DNA from: Jacaranda mimosifolia
Lineage: Eukaryota; Streptophyta; Magnoliopsida; Lamiales; Bignoniaceae
Direction: 5' to 3'
Length of the DNA stretch: 64,000 nucleotides
Assembly (NCBI GenBank): GCA_018894105.1
Contig: CM032131.1
Span: forward strand, 20,999,578 to 21,063,577
Shown here: positions 33,305 through 44,363 of the stretch, piece after piece
Layout of the letters: each line of letters starts with the position of its first letter
Position numbering within the stretch: the first letter of the stretch is position 1
The notes under the pieces: model-generated
Seen by the model: the letters and a program-made list of their open reading frames with translations, nothing else
Databases searched by the model: none
Told to the model about the DNA's origin: nothing
Position numbers and translations under genes: made by a program

Positions 33305-36300
33305 CAGAGACACAACCAAAAATAAGAGTATGAGGGGGCAAAAGTTATAAAAATATAAAAATTTAAATAAAAATTTTATAACTTACAAATTCAAAATGCA
33401 TAATTTTTATTGAAATTAAGCACAACAAAATTTTATTTGACCAATAATCGAATTAATAAATTTCTATTAATATCTTTTCCAATATAAGTAATTAAACAAT
33501 AGGTTAAAAATCCATTTTATTTTTAAGTCTTTTTTCATAATATTTATAGTGGAGAAAATTTTCTCACTTTGTAGCTTTTGAAAAACCAAAAAAATCCAAA
33601 AAAATTATTCTAAAATATTTACTTGTTCTTATCTCTTTGTTTCAATCTTGTTAAAGTCAAAAGGATAAATTTTAGTTGTTTTGTAAGTCCCTTAAGATTC
33701 TTCTTTACGAAATTCCTATAATATTTTTTTCACGCCAATAAAATGAAAGTACTATGATAGGTTTAACCTAATTAGTTTGGTTTGATTATTGAATTATGAA
33801 CATGGACTTTAGAATTTGTTTTGAGTTTTAAAAATTTAAAATAGGTAAATATTAAATTAATTAATTTTAATTTTTATCATTAATTACAAATTAATTAATT
33901 TAATCCAATATATCTAAACAATCAACTTTTTATTTAAGGTCCAACAAAAAATATTATTTTTAAAAAAAAAATTAATGAATGACAATGTCACGCTCCAAAA
34001 TTAAACTATACAATCTAACCTCGAGGTGTGAAACTCAATTCAAAAATAAAGGTCATCTAACCCAAAATCATAATCTTAAACAAAAGAACACCAAGTATTC
34101 AAAATAAATTTAATAAATCTTGCAACATAAAACTCAAATAACAATACTCTAATCTCAACTAAAATCTATAAGAAAACTAACAGGCTAACATCATGAAATG
34201 CTAAGACTACTGCAAAAGTCCCAAAATACTTCAGTTCTGATTCTCATTGAAAGCGGGTCCACCTCTTCAGTAGGGTTAGGGTCTAAGTCTGCCAGAGGAA
34301 AGTTAAAGAAAAATAGATTGTGAGTAAAGGACTCAGTGAATGCCAAGTGTGTGCAATGTGAGTTCAAGAATATATCATGATTAAAAGATGCTCAGTGATA
34401 AATACTTGAAAAAATAGTGAGAAATAGTTATAAACACTTGAATATTAGTGAAAAACAGTTATAAACATCCGAGAAGACAATCAAAAGTAGTTATGCATTA
34501 TACAATAATAAAATGAAATATAACGGTAAACATTTTTAATAGGCCAACAATTAAATGCGATAATCGAACCAGTGTTTGCTGTAGCCAATCAACCTTATGA
34601 CTCCCATCGTAACAGTTTCTTATCGCTCTGAGTAAGATGCAACCTTACCAAATAGTGCCCGAGCCTAGGTCATCAAAAAATCCTATGACGCATCTTAGCC
34701 ACAAATGATTTTTGTTGTGTGCTGAGGGCATTATGCCATGGGGGCTTAGGGTTCAACCGGCAAGCCTGCTGCTGCCCGGTGAAGTCCTTTGTACATCCAG
34801 ACCAAGTTGGATCCAACTAACGGTAACAATTACAATAAATTTAGGCATCAGTTAATAATCGGATTTAACTGTTAGTCTAGAAACATTACTAAATAAAAAG
34901 AGATCATAAAAGAATATGTTTTCTTTTAACTTTAACAAAATAAGAAAATTTTATGTGCACAGTGGAATATAAATATAGTGCAATGCAGATTAAAGAAAGA
35001 TTTCATGGAATACATTACAGTATATAACCTTTTGGGCTTTGAAAGGTATTATATATATTATATATATATAAGTTTAGGCACTCACTGTACTTATCAATAG
35101 GATCACAAGCTGACCCTAATAGCTCAAGTCCCAAAACACTTGTTGACATAAGAGTATTATTCAATTTAATCAACATTCTAATTTGATCTATGAATTCTAA
35201 CCTCAAATTCATCCAAGAAATCAAGACAATGATCAATAAAACTTTAGAACCAATACTATTAAAAAATTTCTATATGTCACTAGCCTAGTACATACATACT
35301 CACAAAACTCATCAAGAATTTGTCCTTTCATATGTACTTTGTTGATTCGCTCAAAACTTTCTTTCTAGATATTCCATTGGCTCGAATCTTGCGGCATTAG
35401 AAAGACAAGAAAGATTACTAAAACTTTTATGTTGATGACCTAGTCTAAATTGGCTACTGTTAGAGAGAAAAATCAAGTTCTATAGGTACCAGTGGTGCAA
35501 AAATAGGTTTCCAGTTTTCAGGAAATTTTTCAATGTGATACTTGATTGTATTTAAGCTATAACTTTCACAACATGCCTCGGATGAAGGTGATTCAAAATC
35601 CTGTAAAAACTTATGATATAGATATATAATTTGTTTGTTGAAAGCTTTTCCAAATTCAATTTGGAACTAAGAGAAAAATGCATTAAAATGTTCTCATGAA
35701 AACATACAAGCATTTTCTATAGAAAGATTTCTAACATACCACATCAATGTATTTCATGAATAAAATAAAACTTTTGGGTTTTAATATTACTGGATTATTC
35801 TAGAAAAGTTTGAAATTAATTTTACAAAAATTAATAAATTAAGATACTTCAATTATCATACGTAGTAAATCCCTCAAATTCAAGATAGTGATCCAACTTG
35901 ACATGAAGTTTTTTAGGAAAATAACTATAGGGTCTGAGACTTTAAAATTTTAAGCTAATATCTTAAACACATGAAAGTTTCATAATAAAAATTTTCAACT
36001 AAAAATTCTTTGGTTTCAGCGGATAAATAAATTTTTCAAAAGAAATTATTCAAACTCGCTACTCAATCTGACAGCAAATTTTCAAGATTTTATAAAATTC
36101 AAGAAAAATTATTTAAATGTGAAAATTTGTAGATATGTTCTAAACACATTTAGTTTGATACAAAAAACATTTGCTATAAAATTACCAAAATTTGACCCAT
36201 GGACTGATATAAAATTTTTAACTCTAGAATATGAAAATCAAGACCTAACAACATCAACTATTAAACTTCATAAATATCAAATCCATGCAAAATACAAATA

Positions 36301-36916
36301 CATTGACATATAGTTTAACCAAAACTTATGTTTATATTATGATCTAAATATGGGACCATACCTGTGAAGAAGGGAGAACAAGAGTCGACGACGCTGAGAT
36401 TTATTAGCAATCCCTGTCTTGTCCTACCATTTGGGATTTCTTCAATGGAGAGGAATGAGTTGAGAACTTTATAAGGAAAAATATTTTGCAAGGAAATTTT
36501 GAAAGTTTGAATATACATTATATAGAAAAAAAAGTTGTTTGAATGTGATATGGAGAAGGAGACCTAATAAATTAGGAGTTCTACAAGGATTAGAATTGCT
36601 GAAAATTATATCTTTATCTACATATTTGCTTGTACATATTTATTTATTTTATCTTTGTTTTTTGTTATGAATAAGAATCAAGGTAATTCTCCTAAATAAG
36701 ATTTGATTATTCCTAAATAATTAACTAATCTTAATTAATTAAGATTTAAAAAAAAAGAAGGGATACTACAGATAATTAAAAATTAATTATTTTAATTAAT
36801 ATTAAATAATATATTGTTTTGAAATTTAAATTAACTATTATAAGTATATATATATAAGATATATATAAAAGTTTGGGGGGCAATGGCCCTCGCTTGCCCC
36901 CGTAAATCTGTCCGTG
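33305..36916. mobile_element. Tip100-like hAT element split by a solo LTR
   Basis: The left end reads cagagacac, then gagggggcaaaag within 40 bases. The right end, reverse-complemented, reads cacggacagatttacggggg then caagcgagggcc. From family knowledge, ends of the form CAGGGGCGGAxxTAGGGGGGCAA mark Tip100-type hATs. Flanking octamers tgtacaca (33297-33304) and tttataca (36917-36924) agree at 6 of 8 positions. Most of the span is the inserted solo LTR; the remaining element is under 1 kb, with no ORF. Confidence 0.4.
33986..36770 (-). mobile_element. Solo LTR of a chromovirus-type Gypsy element, minus orientation
   Basis: It begins TGTCACGCTCC and ends GGGATACTACA, the palindromic style of Tekay/Del-type LTR ends. 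Flanking pentamers are gacaa (33981-33985) and gataa (36771-36775), one mismatch. On the minus strand it reads cactgagtcctttactcaca then ctggcagacttagacc (about 34350-34280), a motif order seen near the 3' side of such LTRs. No internal coding domain or second LTR, so recombination between LTRs is inferred. About 2.79 kb. Confidence 0.65.
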
Positions 36917-37736
36917 TTTATACACGCACGTACATCAAAAGTTCATTAAAATTTGAACTTTATACCTGACAGATACAAGTGCGAGGGTGATGCCCTTATA
37001 CTTTATAAATACAAGTGTAACAACGATGCTATTAGATCAATTGATCACTCAATTCTGTCAGTTGCATCTCAATAATTCCTGCATATCAACTATTTCATTT
37101 CAATTTAGTATCTTAAAAGTACAAAACGGAGAGCCAATTATTTTAGTTGTGAAGCAATTATGTCAATAATAGAGTAGTACATAAATAAAGCTTATAATTG
37201 AGTAGCACAAATGCATCATTATTTCCATACATGAAAAGATAGATGCACGGAAAGCGTTGATGCCATGCCAGGCCAGAACACAAAAATTTAATGCAACAAT
37301 AACTAATTAAGTACAGAGGGAATAAATAACTGCAGGCACGTACTACTTTAGTATATATGTATTATCAGAAAATTTTATGGTATATTTATAGGGGTCTTGC
37401 CCTAATTGCCATATGCATGCATTTAGGTAGTTTCTTCCTCCATCCCAATTGTGTTTTTCTTTTTCCCCTATAGAAATCGGTGATCTTATATTATTCAATT
37501 TAAAATTTATAATATAGAAGAAAATATAAATATGTTATTTTTCAATAAAATTAGAAATAGTAAGAATATATTTTTAATTCTTTGTTTCATTAGTATAGCA
37601 AGAGAAGTGGCTGTCTGTATTAAGATTATCCGTAACCATCATCAAGATTCTTGTGTGGTTTTAAAATTTTTAATAGGGATGGAAAAGGCGGCTATTTAAG
37701 TCCAATAAACACCAATGCACGCGTCCGCACATGCCT

Positions 37737-37774
37737 GCCCACTGCCCACTGCCCACTGCCCACTGCCCACTGCC
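37737..37774. repeat. (GCCCACT)n heptanucleotide repeat
   Basis: Five near-perfect copies of GCCCACT in tandem with a partial copy, in a short GC-rich pocket after ctatttaag (37692). Confidence 0.9.
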
Positions 37775-37824
37775 CCCCATATTAACTCTCCCGCTTCCTT
37801 CTGTCTCCCTCTCTATTTAGAAGA

Positions 37825-38125
37825 TGTTTAGGCAAACTTGTAAATTCTTCAAAATATTCTACAAAATATCTGAAAATTTATCAAATTTTAAAAATACTTG
37901 TTAAATTTTTTCAAAAAAATTTAAAATTTTATAAAATTCTTTTAGTTTTAATAATTTTAAATATGAAATTGTCATTAATAACATTTTATAAGCTCCAAAA
38001 TTTTATTTTATCTAAATATTTCTATAACTTATTTTAAACATGAGATTTAACTTTTTATAAGCTTTAAAAATATGTTGTAAAATGTAGAAACTTATAATTT
38101 TTTTTAAATAAATTTAGCCAAATAA
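37825..38125. mobile_element. Worn MITE related to the one in the EPF2-like intron
   Basis: The left end tgtttaggcaaacttgtaaa and the right end taaatttagccaaataatct form imperfect inverted repeats. The inner text (ttcaaaatattctacaaaat; aacttattttaaacatgaga) parallels the MITE at 6530-6867. Confidence 0.4.
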
Positions 38126-38825
38126 TCTCTAAATATATTGTATATTGAGTTAATCAATATCTCGTATCTTTGGTTAAATATTTTTGATAAATAAACTTAA
38201 ATTAGAGGGAGATTTTAATTAATCATAATTACAACAATTGCTTCAAAATTCAATAGCATTATGAAAATTTTTATTTAATCCGATTAAATATATATCTAAA
38301 TAAATTATAAATTATTAGATCAGAATGTAGTAATATTATGAAGTAAATGAATAATTCTTGTTGAAGCATATACTTTGGGGTGGATGACGACTTTAAAGCA
38401 AACTATATCATATTATACTTATAGCAGATAAAAATTGACTCTTTTATATATATATATATATATAAGTGGGCTGACACAATATAAATCATTATTATGACAA
38501 ATTAATTCCAATTCTGAATTCAAAACTGCGATGAGCAATAAGTTGGAGTCGGCATATTACATGTACATTATTTTATGGCGCATGAATGTTTATGATAAAT
38601 TTGCTTTTCCACAGTCCTCTCCTCTCTCTATGACTCTGTTTTTATCATAAAAGGCAGAATTGGGTTTACCAATAAAAGTTTGGCAAAATCATTTTCCAAA
38701 ATTAATATTTATAGCCACTACATTTTTGTTTCACTGCATTTCCTATTTATAGTGGCTGGGATCAGTCCATTTTCTAGCGGCAAACTGTCAATACCACCCT
38801 AGTCCAAGTCCGGCCCTTCTAAAGG

Positions 38826-40704
38826 TAAAGTAAAATTTATCGTATGAATTAACAGTATCTGCCACTTGTTTACGTGAATATTTATTGGAAATTTTAGCAT
38901 TCTTTTAATTTTCATTACTTTCTTAAGGTCATACATATATGCCATTAATATAATCAGTATATTATTGAAAGAATTACTGGGGTCGCGACAATTTTTGTTA
39001 CTTTTCGGGTTTTTGGAACAATTTGCGTTAATGGGTTTTTATCTTTGTTGATGGATATATGTACTGTTCAATCCTAGAATTTGTGTTGGGATTGAGAAAA
39101 AATAATATCTTTGTGGATGGATATAGGTATGGTTCAAATCCTAGAATCTTTCTTGGGATTGAGAAAAAAAAATTATATCTTTGTTGATGTATATATGTAT
39201 TGTGCAATCCTAGAATCTGTCTTGCGATTGAGAAAAACAATGGGAATAAATGGGGAAGAAGATAGATTGTTTTGCCATTCAATTGGGTAGTCATAAATGG
39301 AGCTTGTTTAAAGAGTGATGCTAAACAATGTGGAATTTGGTTGCACATAATTTGTTTGATGGGTGGCTGATGAGACTTTACTCAACTAAGTTCAGTCGAA
39401 GCATTTGCTGGAGTACTAGTTTTTGCCAGTTTTATTATATTAATTTGGTTAATGCTGAAATTTAGATGAAAATTTAATTTATGTTAGGAAATTAATGGAC
39501 CTACGACCATATCATAGAGTGGCCTTATTTTGGTTTTCACATGGAAACTGTAGCCCCAAAATAGTTGCAGTATGTAGTGATTTTCTAGGAAATTTTCAAC
39601 TTAGTATAAATTCCTTTTTCTTATGGCCAGTGGGTCATCTGCTTCATGTGTTCGCTTGAGTTCATCTGTCATGTTGAGTTGGTTGCTAGACTCTTTACAA
39701 AAGATATATAATGTTTTTATGTCATTGAATTATAAGGTTAATGCGGGTAGGAGCTAACATTTGAGATTTGATGCAAATGTTTCTTTGATGGCATTTTCTT
39801 TAAGGATTAGTACTTGGAATCTCATACTAGTAATGCAGTTACGATCCAGTCACCTGACTTATTTTCCTTTTTTGTTTTTTCCTTTTTTTTTTTTTTTTTT
39901 TAATTTTTGTATGGATTTTTATAATAAAGGCTTTCTGGCAACAAAGTTCTTCAAGATATTCAATGCTTTTTATTCTTGCGGATTTTAGATTTTCAGAATT
40001 TTTTTTTTCACTTCTCATTGTAATGATTGAATTATTTTTGCTTAGGCATGTAGAAAAATATTTTACACATTTTGTCCATGGTTATGTGTTGTAGTTACGT
40101 ATCCCTACACAAGGCTATATCGTGTCTCATTGTGGCATGATATAGACTGACTAACTAAACGGTTACGTGAAAAATTCACTGGAATTGGTTATTTCTTTTG
40201 TATTGTTATTTTCCTTTCATGGATTGGATTTTTATTGTGGGTGGGGGTTCGGGGTGCGGGACGTGGAACGTGGAACGTGAGGTACATGTTTCATATGACA
40301 CCATCTAAGAGTGAATAAATGCAATGTCATGCAAGTAAGTTATGTTGGACAAAGTAACAAAATGAAATCGGAATCTTCAAGTCAGGAGTATGCAGGTCTA
40401 AGAGGTGATCTTTCATACTGCTTTTGCACACTGAAATCCAGCTGCATTAATATAAGCTCAACCCCATAATTGAGCTCTTATTTTATCTGTTGAGTCAGCT
40501 CTTGTAGAAAATTGACATTTTTGGCTGTGCATAATTCCTTATGACTTGCAACTTATGGGTTCTTGTTCTTTATCTTTCAACTATTCATTCAGATGACCTT
40601 GTTAGTAATTGAGCTGGCATATCGCTTATTCATGCCAAACTTTCAATAAATATATGTATATATACATTTTTTCCCCTACACTGGAAATTGGGATTTCATT
40701 GCAG
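38826..40704 (+). other. Possible 5' UTR intron of the PPCS gene
   Basis: A possible donor (cttctaaag|gtaaagt at 38826) and an acceptor (cattgcag at 40697-40704) bracket an AT/T-rich region with no ORF, ending 74 bases before the PPCS ATG. The exon before it (about 38770-38825) would be a short non-coding leader. This is inferred from splice-site look-alikes only. The region contains the triplicate repeat at 39041-39240. Confidence 0.3.
39041..39240. repeat. Three-copy tandem repeat, 64-70 bp units
   Basis: Units start at 39041, 39107 and 39177, each with atctttgt(t/g)gatg, a caatcctagaat-like core (the second copy reads caaatcctagaatc), and gggattgagaaaaa (third copy gcgattgag). The minus-strand frame across them is a by-product of the repeat. 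Confidence 0.9.
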
Positions 40705-40778
40705 ATTGTGAGGAACTGTAGCCTTTCTGCATCCTCAAATTTCAGAAATTTGGTTGTTACAGGTAGCAAGTTCATTTA

Positions 40779-43103
40779 ATGGATGCATTAAATGGTTTAG
40801 AATCTGTTGAAGAAACACCTTACACAGATGTCAAGTCTTTCTTTGATTCTGCTCCTCCTCTGAAGGATGGTGCAGAAATCAAAAGGAAATTAGAAGAATT
40901 TATGGATAGGAATTCTTCACCATCAGGCAAGTTTGCTAGTTTAATCACCAACAAATTACATGTTTGCTCTCACCTTTTCATAGTTCAGCTGCCAGTTTGA
41001 CATTCTGGGATTTGTTAACATGCATCTTCAGAAAACGGAAGAGCCAGTAGGGTTGTATGCGTGACATCTGGGGGAACAACTGTTCCTTTGGAACAGCGAT
41101 GTGTTCGTTACATTGACAATTTCAGCTCAGGTCATAGGGGAGCTGCATCAACGGAGTAAACTACATTATTCTTTTCTTTCTAATTGATGATTTTGACGTT
41201 TTGCTTATATTTTTGACACAAGAAAGTTAAATAATGCAACTGCAGATATTTTCTGAAGGCTGGATATGCTGTAGTATTTCTTTATCGTAGGTGGGTACTT
41301 CAGAGGCCACACGCATGCTTCCTATTTAATTAGACTATTAATATGTCTATCAAAATGTATTCCATGAGTTTGTGGAGCTGACAACAGCATGGCAATGTAT
41401 ATGCAGAGGAACCTGCCAGCCATATTGCAGATCTCTTCCAGATGATCCATTGCTTGAATGTTTTGAAGTAACTAGTGAATCAAATATTACAGGTTGGTAG
41501 TCGCTTTACTTCAGTCGATCAGTTACTGTTTGTACAGTATTTTTTTTGCACGTAGTTTCTGGAAAAATGGATTAGACTGCTTATTCTGATAATGGGCACC
41601 CATCCTATAGCCTAAACAATGCTTGAGGATGTCAGAATACATGCACTGTTTCTTTACCTAGAACGGATATTCTCTTTTTTGTTTATGAATGCATAGCCGC
41701 TTTTGATATTATTACCAATGTGCTCATTGATCGTATTGCTTGAAAACATAATCAGCAATAGTTCTTTGCTTCAAAGAGTAATATTTCATTTTACATTTCA
41801 GTGCACCCGATGCATGCGAAAACAGTCAAGGGATCCATCAGTGACCATCGTGCGGTTAGGATCATAACTGTTATCATAATTTTGTGCTCTGCTTGCGACT
41901 GGTGTGATTAAACAACACTGTTCGAATTGCAGGCTGTTACTGGAGGCACCTTGTTGAAGCTTCCCTTTACCACAATTTTTGAATATCTTCAGGTTTTATT
42001 CTTGTTAATTTTTCCTGAAATTCACTATCTTACATTTTTATATTAAAAATTACCAGAACTATAGTTGGTGGTAGGCACCACCCTTAACCATTTATGAACT
42101 TATATGGCTTGTGATTAGCCGGTCCATATGGCTCCACCTACGTGTGCTGTTTGGTTTTGTTTCCTTTCATTTACTTAAGAGTGCCGCTATCTTGTGTGAT
42201 GTGCAGATTTTGCAGTTGATTGCATTATCAATGAGGAGGATTGGGCCAAGTGCCTTGTTCTACCTTGCTGCAGCAGTTTCTGATTTCTATGTTCCTTGGG
42301 AGAGCATGGTATTGAGCCAGCCAATCTACATAAAAATGCCATTTCATTGTTTAAAGTTTACATGCACAAGCAACACGAACTTATCCTTGAGAGAACATGG
42401 ACTTGTTTATTAGTCTATATCGCTCTTCACTTGTTCAAATTGCATAATGCTTCTGTAATTAGGTCTTCTATCATGGGAAAATTACAAAAACCCTTTATCT
42501 GAAAAAATTGCATTGCATCATGTGTCTGCTGCTATATTATTTGACTCGTTACGCAGGCAGTGCATAAAATTCAATCTGGGTCTGGTCCTCTGGACATGCG
42601 ACTTGCTCAGGTCCCAAAGATGCTTTCAGTGCTGAGGAAACTTTGGGCGCCTATGGCTTTTTGCATATCATTCAAGGTAAGCTTTCTGTGTTGACTGACT
42701 TCATATCGGTGAGAGTTGAAATTTGGAGAGTTTTTTCATGTGCCACTCGTGGTGTGTTATATTTTCTTGAACTGCAAAGTTTCTAGTCACTTAATAACTG
42801 ACCTGAAGTGAAAATGCAGTTGAGATTTGATGTTATAATAAATCTGCCATACCATGACAGCTAGAGACTGATACGAAGATTCTTCTGGAAAAGGCTGATA
42901 TGGCCCTTAAAAAGTACGACATGCATATGGTGATAGCTAATGAACTTTTGACACGTAAAGAGGAGGTTATAGTCGTCACAAAGAGTGGAAACATCAAAGT
43001 TCATCGAGACAAGACTCAGGTTGGTGTTGAAGCTGATGTAGAAGACCCACTGATCAAGCTCGTTGTGGATAGGCATTCTGATTATATAAGTTCTCAGACA
43101 TGA
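40779..43103 (+). CDS. PPCS: Phosphopantothenate-cysteine ligase (PPCS), nine coding exons
   Basis: Coding exons: 40779-40926, 41032-41155, 41246-41290, 41407-41492, 41802-41854, 41933-41992, 42207-42308, 42557-42676, 42861-43103. All phases join, giving 326 residues. The enzyme joins L-cysteine to 4'-phosphopantothenate using a nucleotide triphosphate, the second of the four shared steps from pantothenate to CoA, in the cytosol by family knowledge. Motifs: [13 protein letters not shown] and [12 protein letters not shown] (about residues 56-80, nucleotide-binding fold), [18 protein letters not shown] (about 88-105), [45 protein letters not shown] and [10 protein letters not shown] near the C-terminus. 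It is a monofunctional plant-type enzyme with no fused decarboxylase. Intron 1 has a GC donor; the others are GT-AG. No frame damage is visible, so it is probably functional. Confidence 0.95.
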
Positions 43104-43650
43104 TTTCAAATCATTTGCAATTTTATCCCGCAAATAATCCTCTGCAGCTCCTTCATGCCCGCAAATGGATTAAAGCGAAAATCTTTTGCTTTTTAGCTCT
43201 GGCGGAAAATATTTCATGTGTGATGAAACAGTCGACCCATTAATAATTTACGTGCTGTTATGCTTTCAGATCAATTCTTGGTTCCGGTGGTTGTAGTATA
43301 CCTGGTCTTACTTGCAGCTGTCTGTCTTTGAGAATTTACCTGATACTATTTCAAGTGTTCTGTTCTCTAAACAATGAACAAAACTATTCGTACAACTATG
43401 ACCCATCCAACAGCAATATTCTACATATGCAATTGATCAAAAGATTTAAGATAAACATAACCTAATCTGCAGCAAAGGAAAATTGGTCTACTAAAAAATA
43501 ACTGCATTTTCGTATTTTTAAGAATGATACGAGCTATGCAGAGAGAGACGTATTGGGTCCTATCCAATTAACTACCTTTGTGCAGGCATGCCCTGGGAGG
43601 GAGCGGCAGAAGGAGGCGAAAGGATACTATTTAACATGGCAATTCCTTAT
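43104..43650 (+). other. PPCS 3' UTR and flank
   Basis: No coding sequence is recognisable before the tail of the antisense LINE. A polyadenylation site is expected here, but no single signal stands out. Confidence 0.45.
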
Positions 43651-43782
43651 TTTTTTCTTTTTTGAAATAAAATTCAAAATTTCATTAATAGTGATCCTTC
43701 CAAATAGCTTCAACAATAAAGCTGGGGGAATTAATCCAAACCCCACAATCTGACAAAGAACCAGATCTTTCCCAGACATCCC

Positions 43783-44280
43783 TAAGGGTGTAAATGAGTC
43801 GAGTTCGAGCTCGGCTCACCAGAAAATTTTAAATTTAAATAAAAATATAAAATTATTAATATAACATAGTTATTTAATAATAACTAATAAAATAATTTAA
43901 ATTATAATTATAAATAAAATATATATTAAATTATAATATATACTATATTAATTACTATAATGATTTAAATTACAAAATATTATAGTTATTGATAAAGTAT
44001 TAAATTATTAATATATTATAATTATTTAATCACATATAATAAATATTTAAAATTAGAAAAAAGTAAATTATTAGTATATATTAATTATTATATAAAAAAT
44101 ATTTAAAAATAGGAAAAAGCTCATAAGCTGGCTCATGAGCTTTTGAACAACTAAAGTAAAGCTTGAGCTCGGCTCACATTAAAGCTCGAGCTCGAGCTCA
44201 AAAAGCTTGATCTTGAATCCAGCTATAATCGAGTCGGCTTACGAGGCTCGTGAGTCGGCTCAACTCAACTTACATCCCTA
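43783..44280. mobile_element. Non-autonomous hAT element, 498 bp, TSD gacatccc
   Basis: Left end taagggtgtaaatgagtcga; right end reverse-complemented tagggatgtaagttgagttg. The exact 8-bp duplication gacatccc lies at 43775-43782 and 44281-44288. Both arms are rich in GAGCTCG motifs around a very AT-rich core with no ORF. It interrupts the LINE zf-RVT coding region, whose reading resumes on the far side of the duplication. Confidence 0.92.
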
Positions 44281-44363
44281 GACATCCCTAGCAAAGGGGC
44301 ATTCAACCAACACATGGAGGATTGTTTCTTGACTTGATATGTAGAATGGGCACTCTGTAGTTA

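Larger units (their letters stand above)
36925..38765. other. AT-rich intergenic DNA upstream of the PPCS gene
   Basis: No supported gene. It holds a heptanucleotide repeat (37737-37774), a worn MITE (37825-38125) and a small AT repeat near 38443-38463. The part nearest 38.6-38.8 kb may be the PPCS promoter, but no core element is convincing. Confidence 0.45.

Noticed and set aside
37737..37774. CRISPR array or telomere-like repeat
   Set aside because: A seven-base GC-rich tandem repeat without spacers, in a plant nuclear sequence; the unit is not the plant telomere heptamer.
39028..39348. 106-codon minus-strand frame with internal repeats
   Set aside because: It is produced by the three-copy tandem repeat; no domain, and repeats of 64-70 bases do not keep a single frame by design.
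41000..41160. Continuous PPCS frame across intron 1 (frame 40779-41000)
   Set aside because: Reading through meets a stop at 40998-41000, and the conserved nucleotide-binding motif starts only after the acceptor at 41031.
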